From Treponema sp. (GTDB lineage: Bacteria > Spirochaetota > Spirochaetia > Treponematales > Treponemataceae), in assembly GCA_016297405.1 (NCBI GenBank), contig JAEDGP010000013.1, positions 1-39,835 on the forward strand: a stretch of 39,835 nt of DNA, given 5' to 3'. The position numbers and the translations under genes are program-made. Every line of letters starts with the position of its first letter. Within the stretch, counting starts at the first letter, position 1. Shown piece after piece: positions 15,319 to 24,595 of the stretch. Under the pieces are notes generated by a model. That model made no database searches, was not told the origin of the DNA, and worked only from the letters and a program-made list of their open reading frames with translations.

Positions 15319-16584
15319 ATGAAAAAAACTGTACTCACAGCCATAACACTGCTAATTTTCTCATCAGCCAACTTCTTCTGTCAGGAACAGAACAGGCTTC
15401 TGATAAAACCTACCGACTTACGTCTTGTTCCAGAAAGCTCAGACAACTTCTCTGACTCCCAGGGATACCACCTGTACATCCGCAAAATTCCTGGCATCGA
15501 ATCAATCATGCTTACAGAAACCACAAAAGACCCGATAGGAAAATCTGACAATTACGCTTACCGTGCTCCTTCTTACAACAAAATCAACGGTGACGAAATC
15601 CGCTACCTGAACGGAAAGCCACTTTCTTCAGAATATTCAAAATACAGCCTGATTGATTCCACTGCGGAACCAGATCCCCAATTCGGACAGGCTTTCCACA
15701 TCTACATTCCGCACACAATACAATTCGGCTACCCTTGGGCGCGAAATGGCAGTCTGACCATCGGAAAAGGCACATTCCTGAACATCCGTTCATTTTCAAA
15801 AAAATATGGTGACTACACTGGCCAATTCTACGACAATCCATACATGTTTGATCTTGGAAAAGCAGTTATAAAGAAGCCTGCCGAAAAGCCTCTGCCTGCC
15901 CCAGAACCTTCAAAACAAGCTGACCCGGAACCTATCCCAGAGCCAGAAGTACAACAGGTCATTCTTACCGACGACTACAATCCATTGGCTAGCACCGCAT
16001 TCGATGAAATGTCGGAATCAATCACCTACTCTAAAGGCCCACAAACAATCGTCCAGGACATAATGGATTCCCTCATGAAAATCCAGCCAAAAGACAACAC
16101 CGATGTAGTTTTTGTTATCGATGCTACCGGCAGCATGAAGGATGATATTGAACAACTACGAAAAGAATGGGTCCCAAAACTTCTGGAAGGAATCAAGGAA
16201 TTCAAAAACATAAGATTAGGCCTTCTTCTTTACAGAGATTATGGGGGAAACTTCAACTACAAAAAGCTGCCGGTAAAATTTTATGACTTTACTACCGATA
16301 TTTCTCTTTTTACCAAAAACCTGAACGGTTTTGTAATTCGCGGCACAGAAGGCGGCGACATTCCGGAAGCTGTGTATGAAGCCATTTTTGCAGGCGTTGA
16401 ATTCTATCAGTGGCGAAGTGACGCATACAGAAAAATCATTTTGATTGGCGACGCAGAGCCTCACCCAACTCCAAGAGGAACCGGCAAATACTCAAAGCAA
16501 TTCGTTCTGGAAAAAGCAAAACAAGCAGGCATTAAAATCGATGCCATCATTACACCAGATGAAAAAGACCGGCGTGGTCGATAA
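15319..16584 (+). CDS. Exported von Willebrand factor A domain protein
   Basis: 421 residues with a Sec signal peptide (MKKTVLTAITLLIFSSANFF, possibly ending at C for lipidation). Residues about 40-190 form a variable N-terminal domain, a proline-rich linker follows (PEKPLPAPEPSKQADPEPIP does not exactly repeat but is P/E-rich), and the VWA domain starts near 258. The metal-ion-dependent adhesion site is present: VVFVIDATGSM (Asp268), the Thr in RGTEGGDIPEA and the Asp in ILIGDAEPH. Likely a periplasmic or surface ligand-binding protein. The C-terminus stops soon after AIITPDEK, which is short but compatible with an intact domain. Transcribed divergently from the 14154-15236 gene. Confidence 0.85.
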   Translation: MKKTVLTAITLLIFSSANFFCQEQNRLLIKPTDLRLVPESSDNFSDSQGYHLYIRKIPGIESIMLTETTKDPIGKSDNYAYRAPSYNKINGDEIRYLNGKPLSSEYSKYSLIDSTAEPDPQFGQAFHIYIPHTIQFGYPWARNGSLTIGKGTFLNIRSFSKKYGDYTGQFYDNPYMFDLGKAVIKKPAEKPLPAPEPSKQADPEPIPEPEVQQVILTDDYNPLASTAFDEMSESITYSKGPQTIVQDIMDSLMKIQPKDNTDVVFVIDATGSMKDDIEQLRKEWVPKLLEGIKEFKNIRLGLLLYRDYGGNFNYKKLPVKFYDFTTDISLFTKNLNGFVIRGTEGGDIPEAVYEAIFAGVEFYQWRSDAYRKIILIGDAEPHPTPRGTGKYSKQFVLEKAKQAGIKIDAIITPDEKDRRGR

Positions 16585-16621
16585 TTGGTGTGACTCCACT
16601 TTCCTGAACTTAAACCCCACC

Positions 16622-16690
16622 TAAAAAAAAGCGCCACATCTGAAAGTACGTCAAAAAAAGTACAAATCAGAATGCCGCGCTTTTTTTGCT
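16622..16690. terminator. Long imperfect hairpin between convergent genes
   Basis: AAAAAAAAGCG near 16623-16633 pairs with CGCTTTTTTT near 16678-16687; TCTGA and TCAGA pair inside. It lies after the stop of the VWA gene and can serve it as a terminator with a T tract. A second hairpin, TTCAGGGGTT / AACCCCTGAA (16760-16784), lies 8 bases past the stop of pyrH but lacks a T tract. Confidence 0.5.
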
Positions 16691-16792
16691 TTACGCAAAT
16701 ATTTTTTCAAATACGGCGAAGTCAAGGCACGCTTCGCTCAAGGTCTTGACTCGCTCGTTTTCAGGGGTTGTATTAACCCCTGAATCAAAAAA

Positions 16793-17491
16793 CTATCCGC
16801 CAATTTTTGTTCCCACAAAATCCTTGTCATCAAGAATTGCACGAATATTAGGGATATTTTTTCCGCCAGCACAAATTACAGTCATGCCACATTCATCGGC
16901 CTTTTTAGAAGCAATTGGATCGAACGGACAGTTTTTTCCAGGAGTCCAGTCGTCGCCAACCATTTTTCTAAAATCTGCCCAGGAAATCTGATCAATTGGC
17001 TTTGCGTCAGGATTTTTTCTTGGATCATCTGTATAAACTTTCTCGATATTAGAAAGATTTACAACTGTTTTGGCCCCATGCTTTTCTGCAAGCAAAACCG
17101 CATCATTATCAGTAGAAAATCCAGGATGCCAGCCTGCAGCAAGCAAAACTCTGCCTTTAAATTCAATTGGAGCAGTTGGATCATAAACTACGTCATTCTG
17201 ACAAAGATCACCAAAACTTGCCTTTACAAGCTGAGCATTAAGACGAGTTGCCATAATACCAATCCAGTCAGCAGCATCACTGGCAGAAGATCCGCCTGCA
17301 ACTTTTGAAACTTCAGCATACGCATTCTGGTAAACACGTGCAGGAGCTCCCCCACCAACTACAAGAATCAATTTGCGGCTTTCATCCTCTTTAAGCCAAT
17401 CCTTAACCATCAAAATGAATTTTCCCAAAAATTCTGTATCCGGTTTTTCAGGAACAACAATTGATCCACCAACTGAAAGAACTTTTGTCAT
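16793..17491 (-). CDS. pyrH: UMP kinase, archaeal/spirochaete-type
   Basis: Phosphorylates UMP to UDP. 232 residues of the amino-acid-kinase fold: MTKVLSVGGSIVVPEKPDTE with the P-loop-like GGS, LILVVGGGAPARVYQNA, the UMP/Mg site ASDAADWIGIMATRLNA, GWHPGFSTDNDAVLLAE and the ATP-binding VVNLSNIEKVYTDDPR. The length and GGGAPAR motif are those of the archaeal-type enzyme rather than the E. coli type. GGAGG lies before the ATG at 17491. Stands alone on the minus strand with a hairpin (GCACTA/TAGTGC, 17545-17564) in its upstream region. Confidence 0.93.
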   Translation of the reverse strand: MTKVLSVGGSIVVPEKPDTEFLGKFILMVKDWLKEDESRKLILVVGGGAPARVYQNAYAEVSKVAGGSSASDAADWIGIMATRLNAQLVKASFGDLCQNDVVYDPTAPIEFKGRVLLAAGWHPGFSTDNDAVLLAEKHGAKTVVNLSNIEKVYTDDPRKNPDAKPIDQISWADFRKMVGDDWTPGKNCPFDPIASKKADECGMTVICAGGKNIPNIRAILDDKDFVGTKIGG

Positions 17492-17604
17492 TTCCCAATT
17501 CCTCCAAAAAATTATTTGCCAGGATAAAAGCCCTTGCCATTCGGCACTACCTTTATCTAGTGCTGCTCAACGCAATAATTCTATTTTATTTTCAATTTTT
17601 TATA

Positions 17605-19314
17605 TTAGTATACACCAATTACAGTAGGATCGGCCCAAAAAGAACTGTAATTTATGGAATTTCCAGAAGCTTCTTCCCAAATTGACTGCAAAGCATAAGT
17701 TCTTGGTCTTGAAACAATCTGATTATTTGATGAACCAGGCTTTATTTCATTCCAACCGCGAGAAATCAGAACATGCTGGGCATCAAGATTATTGAAATAA
17801 TAAACCGAAGGTTCAATATCCTTCTGCCAGTTCTTGTATTCCAGACCGGCTCCCAATGCAGGATCACTTGGAACCCAACCAAAGCCTGGCAAATAGAATT
17901 CGCACCACCAGTGATTTCTAGACTTCAAATCTGCATCTACCAGCACTCCACTATCCGGAAGCGCCGGGATGCCACTTGCCCTAAGCAAAGCTGCATAAAC
18001 AATAGAAAAATCATAGGCATCACCCTTCTTGGTTTCAAGCATATCCAAAGGCTGCACTACTCCGCTTCTAACTTGATCCAATATGGTAAAATTAGAAATC
18101 ATATAGTTATATATTGAAGCAGCAATATTATAAAGATTTTTTTCAGCCTTCATTTCCTTTTTGATTTTTTTAGCCAAAGCGATGATTTCTTCATGCTGGG
18201 AAGGAACCAATTCATCGGCACTTGTCCAATTCTTCACAATCAGCGGATTCATATTTTCATAAGAATTCAGTTTTGCAGCCCAAATATTTGTTCTAACTTC
18301 ATAAACGGTCATTGCATAATTCTGATAGAACTTTTTCCGATTCTGTCCCTTCATATTGCTCTGAACCTGAAACCACAATGTTTTCTGATGTTCAATAATC
18401 GCTTCCGGATTGCATTCAACAAGACGAACCGAAGTTTGATAGGAAGTTTCACAAGGGCGGGGGCAACGAATAATTATGTTCGAATCGTCATTTCCAGACT
18501 TTTCTTCGATATCAGCAGATATCTGGATTAAATATGATTTTGGATTTATAAAAGCTTTCTTTCCAGCCGCACTGCTTATGGAAATCTTTTTGTTAGCAGA
18601 TTTTCCCATTACTGTATCAACGTAAACCGAACCAGAAACAGCTCCATCAGGTACAAAGACCCTTATTTCAGAATTCGACCAGTAGCGGTATGCATTTTCG
18701 CTTTCATCTACGGCCACATAAGCAACATCATTTCCATCTCTGTCGCCCATTCCCTTTTCAGAAGAAAGAGACTCGCGCTTTGTAGTAAAATACACTTTGG
18801 ACTGATCACGGGAATTGCCGAAGTTCGAACCTTTTATTGTCAAAAGAGAACCTGGAACAATATCATCTGCACTTAAACTGATGATAAGCGGCAAATTGTT
18901 TTCAGGATTTTCCTCAACAAGGGAAGGTGTTTCATTCGCATTCGCAAAATACTTCGGCTCCGAGCGGCTGTCCTTATTTCCAACATAAACAAGCCCTTCC
19001 TTAAAATCCACCGGAAGAATCACCTGAATTTCCGAATCTGTCCATAACTGAAATGAATTAGCCGTAAGAGTACTTCCGCCCATTTCAAGATACGCAGACA
19101 TTGGAGAATCACCAAAGTTTTTGCCCCGGATAGTAACTTTAGTGCCCGGAGACCCCACTGCCGGCTCAATTTCATAAATTTCCGGCACTTTTTTGGAACC
19201 GAGAGTCAAAACAAAGGAAACCGTTCCAAAGATAACTATAAAAACAACCCAAAAAAGAGTACGCACTATGGGCGATTTTCTGAGAACATAATAGAATGAA
19301 GAAGACTTATTCAC
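17605..19314 (-). CDS. Exported IPT/TIG-repeat protein with a degenerate transglutaminase domain
   Basis: 569 residues. One N-terminal membrane segment (TLFWVVFIVIFGTVSFVLTL), then two IPT/TIG immunoglobulin-like repeats (IYEIEPAVGSPGTKVTIRGK near 47; SLSADDIVPGSLLTIKGSNF near 145), a helical linker, and a C-terminal transglutaminase-like core. In the core the catalytic Cys is replaced: GDAYDF has Ala433 where GDCxDF is expected, while His468 (RNHWWCEF) and Asp484 (GWVPSDP) are kept. It should therefore be inactive as a protease or transferase and may be a binding domain. GTG start overlapping the anti-sigma stop (GTGA), third gene of the sigma operon. Confidence 0.85.
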   Translation of the reverse strand: MNKSSSFYYVLRKSPIVRTLFWVVFIVIFGTVSFVLTLGSKKVPEIYEIEPAVGSPGTKVTIRGKNFGDSPMSAYLEMGGSTLTANSFQLWTDSEIQVILPVDFKEGLVYVGNKDSRSEPKYFANANETPSLVEENPENNLPLIISLSADDIVPGSLLTIKGSNFGNSRDQSKVYFTTKRESLSSEKGMGDRDGNDVAYVAVDESENAYRYWSNSEIRVFVPDGAVSGSVYVDTVMGKSANKKISISSAAGKKAFINPKSYLIQISADIEEKSGNDDSNIIIRCPRPCETSYQTSVRLVECNPEAIIEHQKTLWFQVQSNMKGQNRKKFYQNYAMTVYEVRTNIWAAKLNSYENMNPLIVKNWTSADELVPSQHEEIIALAKKIKKEMKAEKNLYNIAASIYNYMISNFTILDQVRSGVVQPLDMLETKKGDAYDFSIVYAALLRASGIPALPDSGVLVDADLKSRNHWWCEFYLPGFGWVPSDPALGAGLEYKNWQKDIEPSVYYFNNLDAQHVLISRGWNEIKPGSSNNQIVSRPRTYALQSIWEEASGNSINYSSFWADPTVIGVY

Positions 19315-19970
19315 TGCAATTGACCTGAAATTGTTTTTTCTGGAAGTCTTATTCTAACATTTATTTCATTTTGTTCAAATCCTGCCATATCAAAATTGAA
19401 CGTAATATTGTTAGATCCAGAAAACTCAGGTCTAAAAATGTCCACATCACCGGCAGGATAAGTTCTGTTCAAACTTCCGGTGCTTACATTATGGGCATAT
19501 TGATCGGAAATATTTCCGTTTACTACTACATTATGAGCAAGTCCATTTACATTTTGAGGACGAACCACTGGAGAAAGAGCCACATCAGAAGTAACCTGCT
19601 GGCTTTGTCGTCCCTCCACAGTTTTACCAATCCTGAATGGAATGATGACTGCGGCTACCACAGCAGCTGCTGCAACACCCCAGGAAACAATCTTCATATC
19701 GGGGAATTTATGAACATTGGCAGCCCCGGAATTTTTTGAATAGCGAAGCTTTGTGGAAAGCCTTGCAAAGCTTTCATCCATAAAAACTTCATCCAATTCC
19801 ATAGACTTGCTGTCTGCCTTAAGAATTTCATGCACTTTCCCAAGGCTTTCCAGTTTCTTTGCGCATATTGGACACGAAGCCACATGAGCTTCGTATTCCT
19901 TCATGTAGGCCAAAGGAAGTTCACCATCAAGATAAATTGAGTGGATATCATCAGTTGGGCAAGTAGACAT
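19311..19970 (-). CDS. Zinc-finger anti-sigma factor
   Basis: About 219 residues; holds the partner ECF sigma factor inactive at the membrane. The N-terminal ZAS domain has Cys4, then EAHVASCPICAKK (the H-x3-C-x2-C zinc site); one transmembrane helix follows near residues 95-112 (VAAAAVVAAVIIPF), and the remaining 100 residues are exported and asparagine-rich (NVVVNGNISDQYAHN). AGGAG lies 6 bases before the second ATG at 19970; the ATG at 19973 is the alternative. It overlaps the sigma factor gene by about 20 bases and the next gene by four, a tightly coupled operon. Confidence 0.88.
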   Translation of the reverse strand: MSTCPTDDIHSIYLDGELPLAYMKEYEAHVASCPICAKKLESLGKVHEILKADSKSMELDEVFMDESFARLSTKLRYSKNSGAANVHKFPDMKIVSWGVAAAAVVAAVIIPFRIGKTVEGRQSQQVTSDVALSPVVRPQNVNGLAHNVVVNGNISDQYAHNVSTGSLNRTYPAGDVDIFRPEFSGSNNITFNFDMAGFEQNEINVRIRLPEKTISGQLQ

Positions 19971-20514
19971 CATCAGCTCCTAAAATCTCTTCAAGTATTT
20001 TTCTCGCACGGAAAATACGGACCTTTACATTCCCCTCCGAAATTCCTGCGATTTTTCCTATTTCCTTATAGTTCAAGTCACCATACTCTTTAAGCACAAT
20101 GACTTCTTTCAGTTTTGGAGGAAGTTTGTTCAATGCGTCCTGAGCCTTCTTTTTTGCCTCATTCGCAAGAACATCAATTTCTCCGGAAGGTGCCACCCGA
20201 TGATCCTCATACTGGGCTTTTTGATAAGCCTTGCGCTCCCTGGCCTTGCGCTTTACATAATTCAAGGAAGCGTTTTTTACTACGCGGATCAGCCAGAATT
20301 TGGCGTCATTCATACTCGGAAAAACAAGTCCCTTTTCATTGGCCTTAATCAATGAATCATGGGCCAAATCTTCGGCAGCCTCTTCATCGCATACAATTCG
20401 ATATGAAATGCGGTAAAGCGACTTCATGGTTTCCCGGTAAATAGCATTGAAGTCAGCAGAATTCGCTGCATTCAGTGATTTTGAGTTTTCTGTCTGACCT
20501 TCCATATTTAACAA
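19951..20514 (-). CDS. ECF (sigma-24/RpoE-like) sigma factor
   Basis: 187 residues. Region 2 is seen in IYRETMKSLYRISYRIVCDE through EEAAEDLAHDSLIKANEK and FWLIRVVKNASLNYVKRKAR; region 4 in ALNKLPPKLKEVIVLKEYGD, LNYKEIGKIAGISEGNVKV and RIFRARKILEE. A TTG at 20514 has AGGAG with 6-base spacing; the ATG at 20505 would be 15 bases away, so the TTG start is preferred. Co-transcribed with its anti-sigma factor and the exported pseudo-transglutaminase, a probable envelope-sensing unit. From memory, T. pallidum carries a sigma-24 gene next to cysS in the same way. Confidence 0.92.
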   Translation of the reverse strand: MLNMEGQTENSKSLNAANSADFNAIYRETMKSLYRISYRIVCDEEAAEDLAHDSLIKANEKGLVFPSMNDAKFWLIRVVKNASLNYVKRKARERKAYQKAQYEDHRVAPSGEIDVLANEAKKKAQDALNKLPPKLKEVIVLKEYGDLNYKEIGKIAGISEGNVKVRIFRARKILEEILGADDVYLPN

Positions 20515-20623
20515 ACAACGCTCCTGATATAAGGTTACTTAAAAAAAACTTTTTTCCAAAAAATCTGCAAAAAAAGGACCTGTTCCCAAGCCAAGCTTTT
20601 TAAAGCTCAACAAATCCACAATT

Positions 20624-22177
20624 TTATCCGCGTTTCCAGGCTGGTCCCTGAGGAGTATCTATGATTGTTATACCGCGAGCTGTAAGCTGGTTACGAATTT
20701 CATCAGCGCGGGCAAAATCCTTGTTCTTTTTTGCAGCTGTACGCTCTGCCACAAGGGCATCGATTTCTGCCGCTTCAGGATCACCTGAATGATCTGGCAT
20801 GGAAGCTTTTGCCTCTTCCAGCGTTTTTTTCTGCTCAACGGCCGCAGTTTCCAAAAGCCTGAGCCCAATTACGCTATCCATGCGGTCAATAAGATCAAGG
20901 GCTTCCTTCGGTTCCAAAGTCGCATCCTTTACGGCTTTATTCAAAGCGCTGAATGCAACTGGAGTAAGCAGATCGTTTTCAAGGCCGCCCTTGAAAGCGT
21001 CAAGAATTTCATTGGCTTTAGCAGAAAGGCCTGTACGATTGTCTGCCTCACCCTTTTTATAAGATTTACCGGCCTTAAGAGTAATATTTCCCTTATTTGC
21101 AAGCTTCACGATTTTCTGGAGCAATGCAGCGCGGCCGCTTTTTGCGCCTTCCAGAGCTTCCATGCTGAACACAAGCTGTTTTCTGTAGTGACCGCCCAAA
21201 AGGAAAAAGCGGTAGTCCAGCGGCTCAAATCCCTTATCCTTAAGGGAATATCCCTTTTCAGCAGGCAGTGAAGTCTGCAAAGTAATGAATTTTCCAGAAG
21301 ACTTGCTCATCTTTCCGCCTTCAAGAATAAGGAATTCATTATGAAGCCAGAAATTTACCCAAGGCCCCTTAGCACGTTCAGCATCATCAAAACTACCTTC
21401 ACTCTGAGCAATTTCGTTCGTATGGTGAACAGGAACGTGGTCAATGCCACCAGTATGAATATCAAAGTGCTTTCCAAGATATTTCATGCTCATTGCAGAA
21501 CATTCAATATGCCATCCAGGATAACCACGACCCCATGGAGAATCCCATGTCATAGCCTGATTTTCAAACTTTGACTTTGTGAACCAAAGCACAAAATCTC
21601 CTGGATTGCGCTTATTTTCATCAATCACAACTTCCTTGCGCTTACCAGCTCCTTCCTTAAGTTCATCCAGATTCAGGTTTGCAAGCTTGCCATAATCAGC
21701 ATAAGTGGAAATATCAAAATAAAGGTTACCGCCAGCCATGTAAGTGTGCCCATTTGCCTCAATCTGCTTAATCAAGTCAATCATTTCCTGAATATGTTCA
21801 GTTGCAGGACAAATAACGTCCGGGCGGCGGATATTCAAAGAATCAATATCCTTTAAGAAAGCATCTGTATAAAACTTTGCAACTTCCAGAACAGACTGAT
21901 GACGTTCAGCGGCAGATTTAGTCATTTTGTCGTCACCGTCATCCCCATCACCAGTAAGGTGGCCAACATCAGTAATGTTCATGACATGCTTAATATCGTA
22001 TCCCAAAAACGTAAGCGTTCGGTCCAAAGTATCAAGAAAAACATAAGCCCTAAGATTTCCAATATGGGCGTAGTTGTAAACAGTAGGTCCACATCCATAA
22101 AAACCAACAAAACCTTCTTTGATTGGCTTAAATTCTTCCATTTTGTGACCCATGGTATTAAAAAGTCTTAAACTCAT
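20624..22177 (-). CDS. cysS: Cysteinyl-tRNA synthetase
   Basis: Charges tRNA-Cys in the cytoplasm. 517 residues, class I. YGCGPTVYNYAHIGNLRAYV contains a zinc-binding Cys and the HIGN signature; further zinc ligands fit WHIECSAMSMKYLG and HHTNEIAQSE; KMSKSSGKFIT is the KMSKS loop; a DALR-type anticodon-binding domain and a short C-terminal region follow (RADEIRNQLTARGITIIDTP). AGAGG with 7-base spacing sets the start at 22177 rather than 22201. Upstream of the ECF sigma gene but separated from it by about 110 bases. Confidence 0.96.
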   Translation of the reverse strand: MSLRLFNTMGHKMEEFKPIKEGFVGFYGCGPTVYNYAHIGNLRAYVFLDTLDRTLTFLGYDIKHVMNITDVGHLTGDGDDGDDKMTKSAAERHQSVLEVAKFYTDAFLKDIDSLNIRRPDVICPATEHIQEMIDLIKQIEANGHTYMAGGNLYFDISTYADYGKLANLNLDELKEGAGKRKEVVIDENKRNPGDFVLWFTKSKFENQAMTWDSPWGRGYPGWHIECSAMSMKYLGKHFDIHTGGIDHVPVHHTNEIAQSEGSFDDAERAKGPWVNFWLHNEFLILEGGKMSKSSGKFITLQTSLPAEKGYSLKDKGFEPLDYRFFLLGGHYRKQLVFSMEALEGAKSGRAALLQKIVKLANKGNITLKAGKSYKKGEADNRTGLSAKANEILDAFKGGLENDLLTPVAFSALNKAVKDATLEPKEALDLIDRMDSVIGLRLLETAAVEQKKTLEEAKASMPDHSGDPEAAEIDALVAERTAAKKNKDFARADEIRNQLTARGITIIDTPQGPAWKRG

Positions 22178-22205
22178 ACAGAAACCTCTAAAAAAAATCA
22201 TACAG

Positions 22206-22290
22206 AGGGGCGCCTGCCCCTCGTCACCACCGCCACTTTGTGCCGTTGGTTCCTGCCCCCTCGCCTAGGGGTGGCAAACCTGCCACCCCT
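22206..22290. repeat. GC-rich intergenic hairpins
   Basis: GAGGGGC-GCCT-GCCCCTC (22206-22223) and AGGGGTGGCA-AACC-TGCCACCCCT (22267-22290) lie in the divergent gap between cysS and murB, in a patch much GC-richer than its surroundings. No T tract follows either. They look like inserted repeat units, not terminators, as neither gene ends here. Confidence 0.6.
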
Positions 22291-22394
22291 AAAACCCCAG
22301 GAAACATTCCCTTTCAGTTTAATGAAAAACGCACCGTTATTCCACCGCATTTATTAAATGGAAAAAACCTTTTTTATACTATATAATAAATTAC

Positions 22395-23333
22395 ATGAAT
22401 GATTTGCAAAAACTTTTTTCGGACTTTATCACAAGCTCAGGTTTTTCCGGAAAACTCACATTAGACGAAAAGCTTTCAAAACATTCCACTTTCAAAATCG
22501 GTGGAACCACAGAAATTTTTTATGAACCAGTCCTGTTCGATCATCTCATAAAGACGCTGGCTTTCTGTCGTTCTAACAACATAAAATTCTATGTCATTGG
22601 TGGAGGAAGCAACATAGTTTTCCCTGACGAAACATTTCATGGAGTAACCATAACCACCACCGGTATCAGCGCAATCACAAAGACCCAGATTGACGAGCAC
22701 AGAATGCTTGTAAAATGCGAAAGCGGCACCACCATGGCAGCCTTCGTTCAATTCTGTACAGACAACGAACTTTCCGGTGCAGAACAATTCGCAGGACTGC
22801 CTGGAACAATAGGTGGTGCCTTATATATGAACGCACGCTGCTTTGAAAAATCCATCAGCGAACTTTTTAAAAGCGCCAGGTATCTTGACCTGGACGACTT
22901 TACGCTAAACGAACACGGCTACATGGACCGAGACTGGGACTACAAAGTTTCTCCGTTCCAGAATTCCTCAAAAATAATCGGAAACGCCACTTTTGAGCTT
23001 TCAATCGAAAAAGGCAAAAAGGCGCAGATTGCAGATGCCTGCAAAATATTCATTGGGGAAAGAGTTTCAAAAGGGCACTTTAAATATCCAAGTGCAGGAA
23101 GCGTATTCAGGAACAACCATTCTTTCGGAGCTCCCTGTGGTAAACTCATAGATGAATGTGGCCTGAAAGGCACAACCATCGGCGGTGCTCAAATCGCTCC
23201 ATTTCACGGAAATTTCATTATAAATACCGGCAATGCGACCGCAAAAGATGTTAAGGACCTTGTAAATTTAGCCGTTAATACAGTTAGAGAAAAGAAAGGT
23301 TTTTCCCTGGTTCCAGAAATCATTTTTCTGTAG
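22395..23333 (+). CDS. murB: UDP-N-acetylenolpyruvoylglucosamine reductase
   Basis: FAD/NADPH enzyme making UDP-N-acetylmuramic acid for peptidoglycan. 312 residues. FAD-binding N-terminus: HSTFKIGGTTEIFYEP, FYVIGGGSNIVFPDETF, then AGLPGTIGGALYMNARC; the catalytic serine region is YPSAGSVFRNNHSFGAPCGK and the C-terminal IINTGNATAKDVKDLV is typical. No ribosome site is seen before the ATG, and the best -10 boxes (TATACT 22375-22380, TATAAT 22382-22387) place the transcript start within about 8 bases of it, so translation may be leaderless. Divergent from cysS. Confidence 0.95.
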   Translation: MNDLQKLFSDFITSSGFSGKLTLDEKLSKHSTFKIGGTTEIFYEPVLFDHLIKTLAFCRSNNIKFYVIGGGSNIVFPDETFHGVTITTTGISAITKTQIDEHRMLVKCESGTTMAAFVQFCTDNELSGAEQFAGLPGTIGGALYMNARCFEKSISELFKSARYLDLDDFTLNEHGYMDRDWDYKVSPFQNSSKIIGNATFELSIEKGKKAQIADACKIFIGERVSKGHFKYPSAGSVFRNNHSFGAPCGKLIDECGLKGTTIGGAQIAPFHGNFIINTGNATAKDVKDLVNLAVNTVREKKGFSLVPEIIFL

Positions 23334-23418
23334 TCAAAAACACGAAATTTGCTTCTTTTCTGGTAAATTGACAAAGAAAAACCTAAAATTTATAATTTTC
23401 TAAACAAGGCGGAACTTA

Positions 23419-24588
23419 ATGCTTCAGTTATCTTTTGTTAAATTCAAAAAAGACTCATATCTTCTCATAGAGGGCAAAGACCAGAACGACCGCTTTTACA
23501 TCATTCAGACAGGAAAAGTCCGCTGTTTCAAGGCAAACGACCCAAACAATGTTTCCCTAAAAAATCTTGGTACCGGTGACTTTGTTGGCGTCATTCCGTG
23601 CATGACAGGACACCTGCAGATTGAATCCGCCGTTGCAATGACAGATGTTACCTGTATTTCTGTTCGCAAAGATCAGTATCCAGCTCTTATCGAAAAAAAC
23701 ATTCCTGTTGCGCTAAAAATTATCCGCACCTTCGCAAACCGAATGCGCACAATGAACGAACAGCTTACCCAGCTCACATTGAACAACGTTTCTTCCGACA
23801 CACCGGAACACATTTTTGATGTTGCCAAATATTACGACACCAATGGCTCAAGTGACGTTGCAACCTATGCATACTACCGCTATCTTAAGGAATGCCCAAA
23901 AGGAGCTAATGTACCAGTTGCACAAAAAAGATTCATCGCCCTTAAGCCAACCTCAAATGCTGTTTACTACGAGCCTACCGAAGAACTTGTCCGCAAATAC
24001 CCTAAGGACACAATGATTATGTCCGAAAGTCAGGGCGGTCATGATATGTTCGTAATCCAGGAAGGCCAGGTTTCCATTTCAAAAGTTGTGAATGGAAATG
24101 AAGTTATCCTTGCAGTTCTGAAAAGAGGCGACATGTTCGGAGAAATGGCCCTCCTTGAAAACAAGCCAAGATCTGCAAGCGCCATTGCCCACGAAGACTG
24201 CCGGCTTATGGTCATCAACCAGAAGAACTTTGACCAGATGGTCAGCACACAGCCGCAGTTGATTTCGCGTCTTACTGTAACACTGGCCGAACGACTGTGG
24301 TCAATGTACCGACAGCTTGACAACGCTTCAATACAGAATCCGCTGAACAAGATGATTGATATGCTTGCCCTTCAGATGGAAAAACAAAAGAAATTTACAG
24401 GTCCAGAACAGACTGACCTTACTCCTAACGAACTTGCAAACATGTGCGGCATTCCGCTTAAAAATCAGCCTGCCGCCATCTATCAGTTCCAGCAGGAAAA
24501 GATCATCAAAATGGTAAACTCAAAGATTTTCGTATCTGACTGCCTTGAGCTGTCAAAGCAGGCTGCATTCTTCAGAAAGCAAAAATAG
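23419..24588 (+). CDS. Double cyclic-nucleotide-binding-domain protein
   Basis: 389 residues, soluble. Two CNB (CRP-like) domains: residues about 5-110 (DRFYIIQTGKVRCFKANDPN, GTGDFVGVIPCMTG) and about 190-310 (HDMFVIQEGQVSISKVVNGN, RGDMFGEMALLENKPRSASA). The second carries the canonical phosphate-binding cassette FGEMALLENKPRSA with the Arg that contacts cAMP or cGMP; the first is degenerate (no GE..L..xxR). The C-terminus (TPNELANMCGIPLKNQPAAI) is a winged-helix-like segment. The segment between the domains looks helical. AGGCGGA precedes the ATG. Likely a nucleotide-responsive regulator; co-directional with murB. Confidence 0.88.
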   Translation: MLQLSFVKFKKDSYLLIEGKDQNDRFYIIQTGKVRCFKANDPNNVSLKNLGTGDFVGVIPCMTGHLQIESAVAMTDVTCISVRKDQYPALIEKNIPVALKIIRTFANRMRTMNEQLTQLTLNNVSSDTPEHIFDVAKYYDTNGSSDVATYAYYRYLKECPKGANVPVAQKRFIALKPTSNAVYYEPTEELVRKYPKDTMIMSESQGGHDMFVIQEGQVSISKVVNGNEVILAVLKRGDMFGEMALLENKPRSASAIAHEDCRLMVINQKNFDQMVSTQPQLISRLTVTLAERLWSMYRQLDNASIQNPLNKMIDMLALQMEKQKKFTGPEQTDLTPNELANMCGIPLKNQPAAIYQFQQEKIIKMVNSKIFVSDCLELSKQAAFFRKQK

Positions 24589-24595
24589 GTTGCCA

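Noticed and set aside
16699..16745. GTCAAGGCACGCTTCGCTCA repeat-like stretch as an RNA gene
   Set aside because: Forms only a short stem with CTTGAC; nothing matches a tRNA, tmRNA or known structured RNA.
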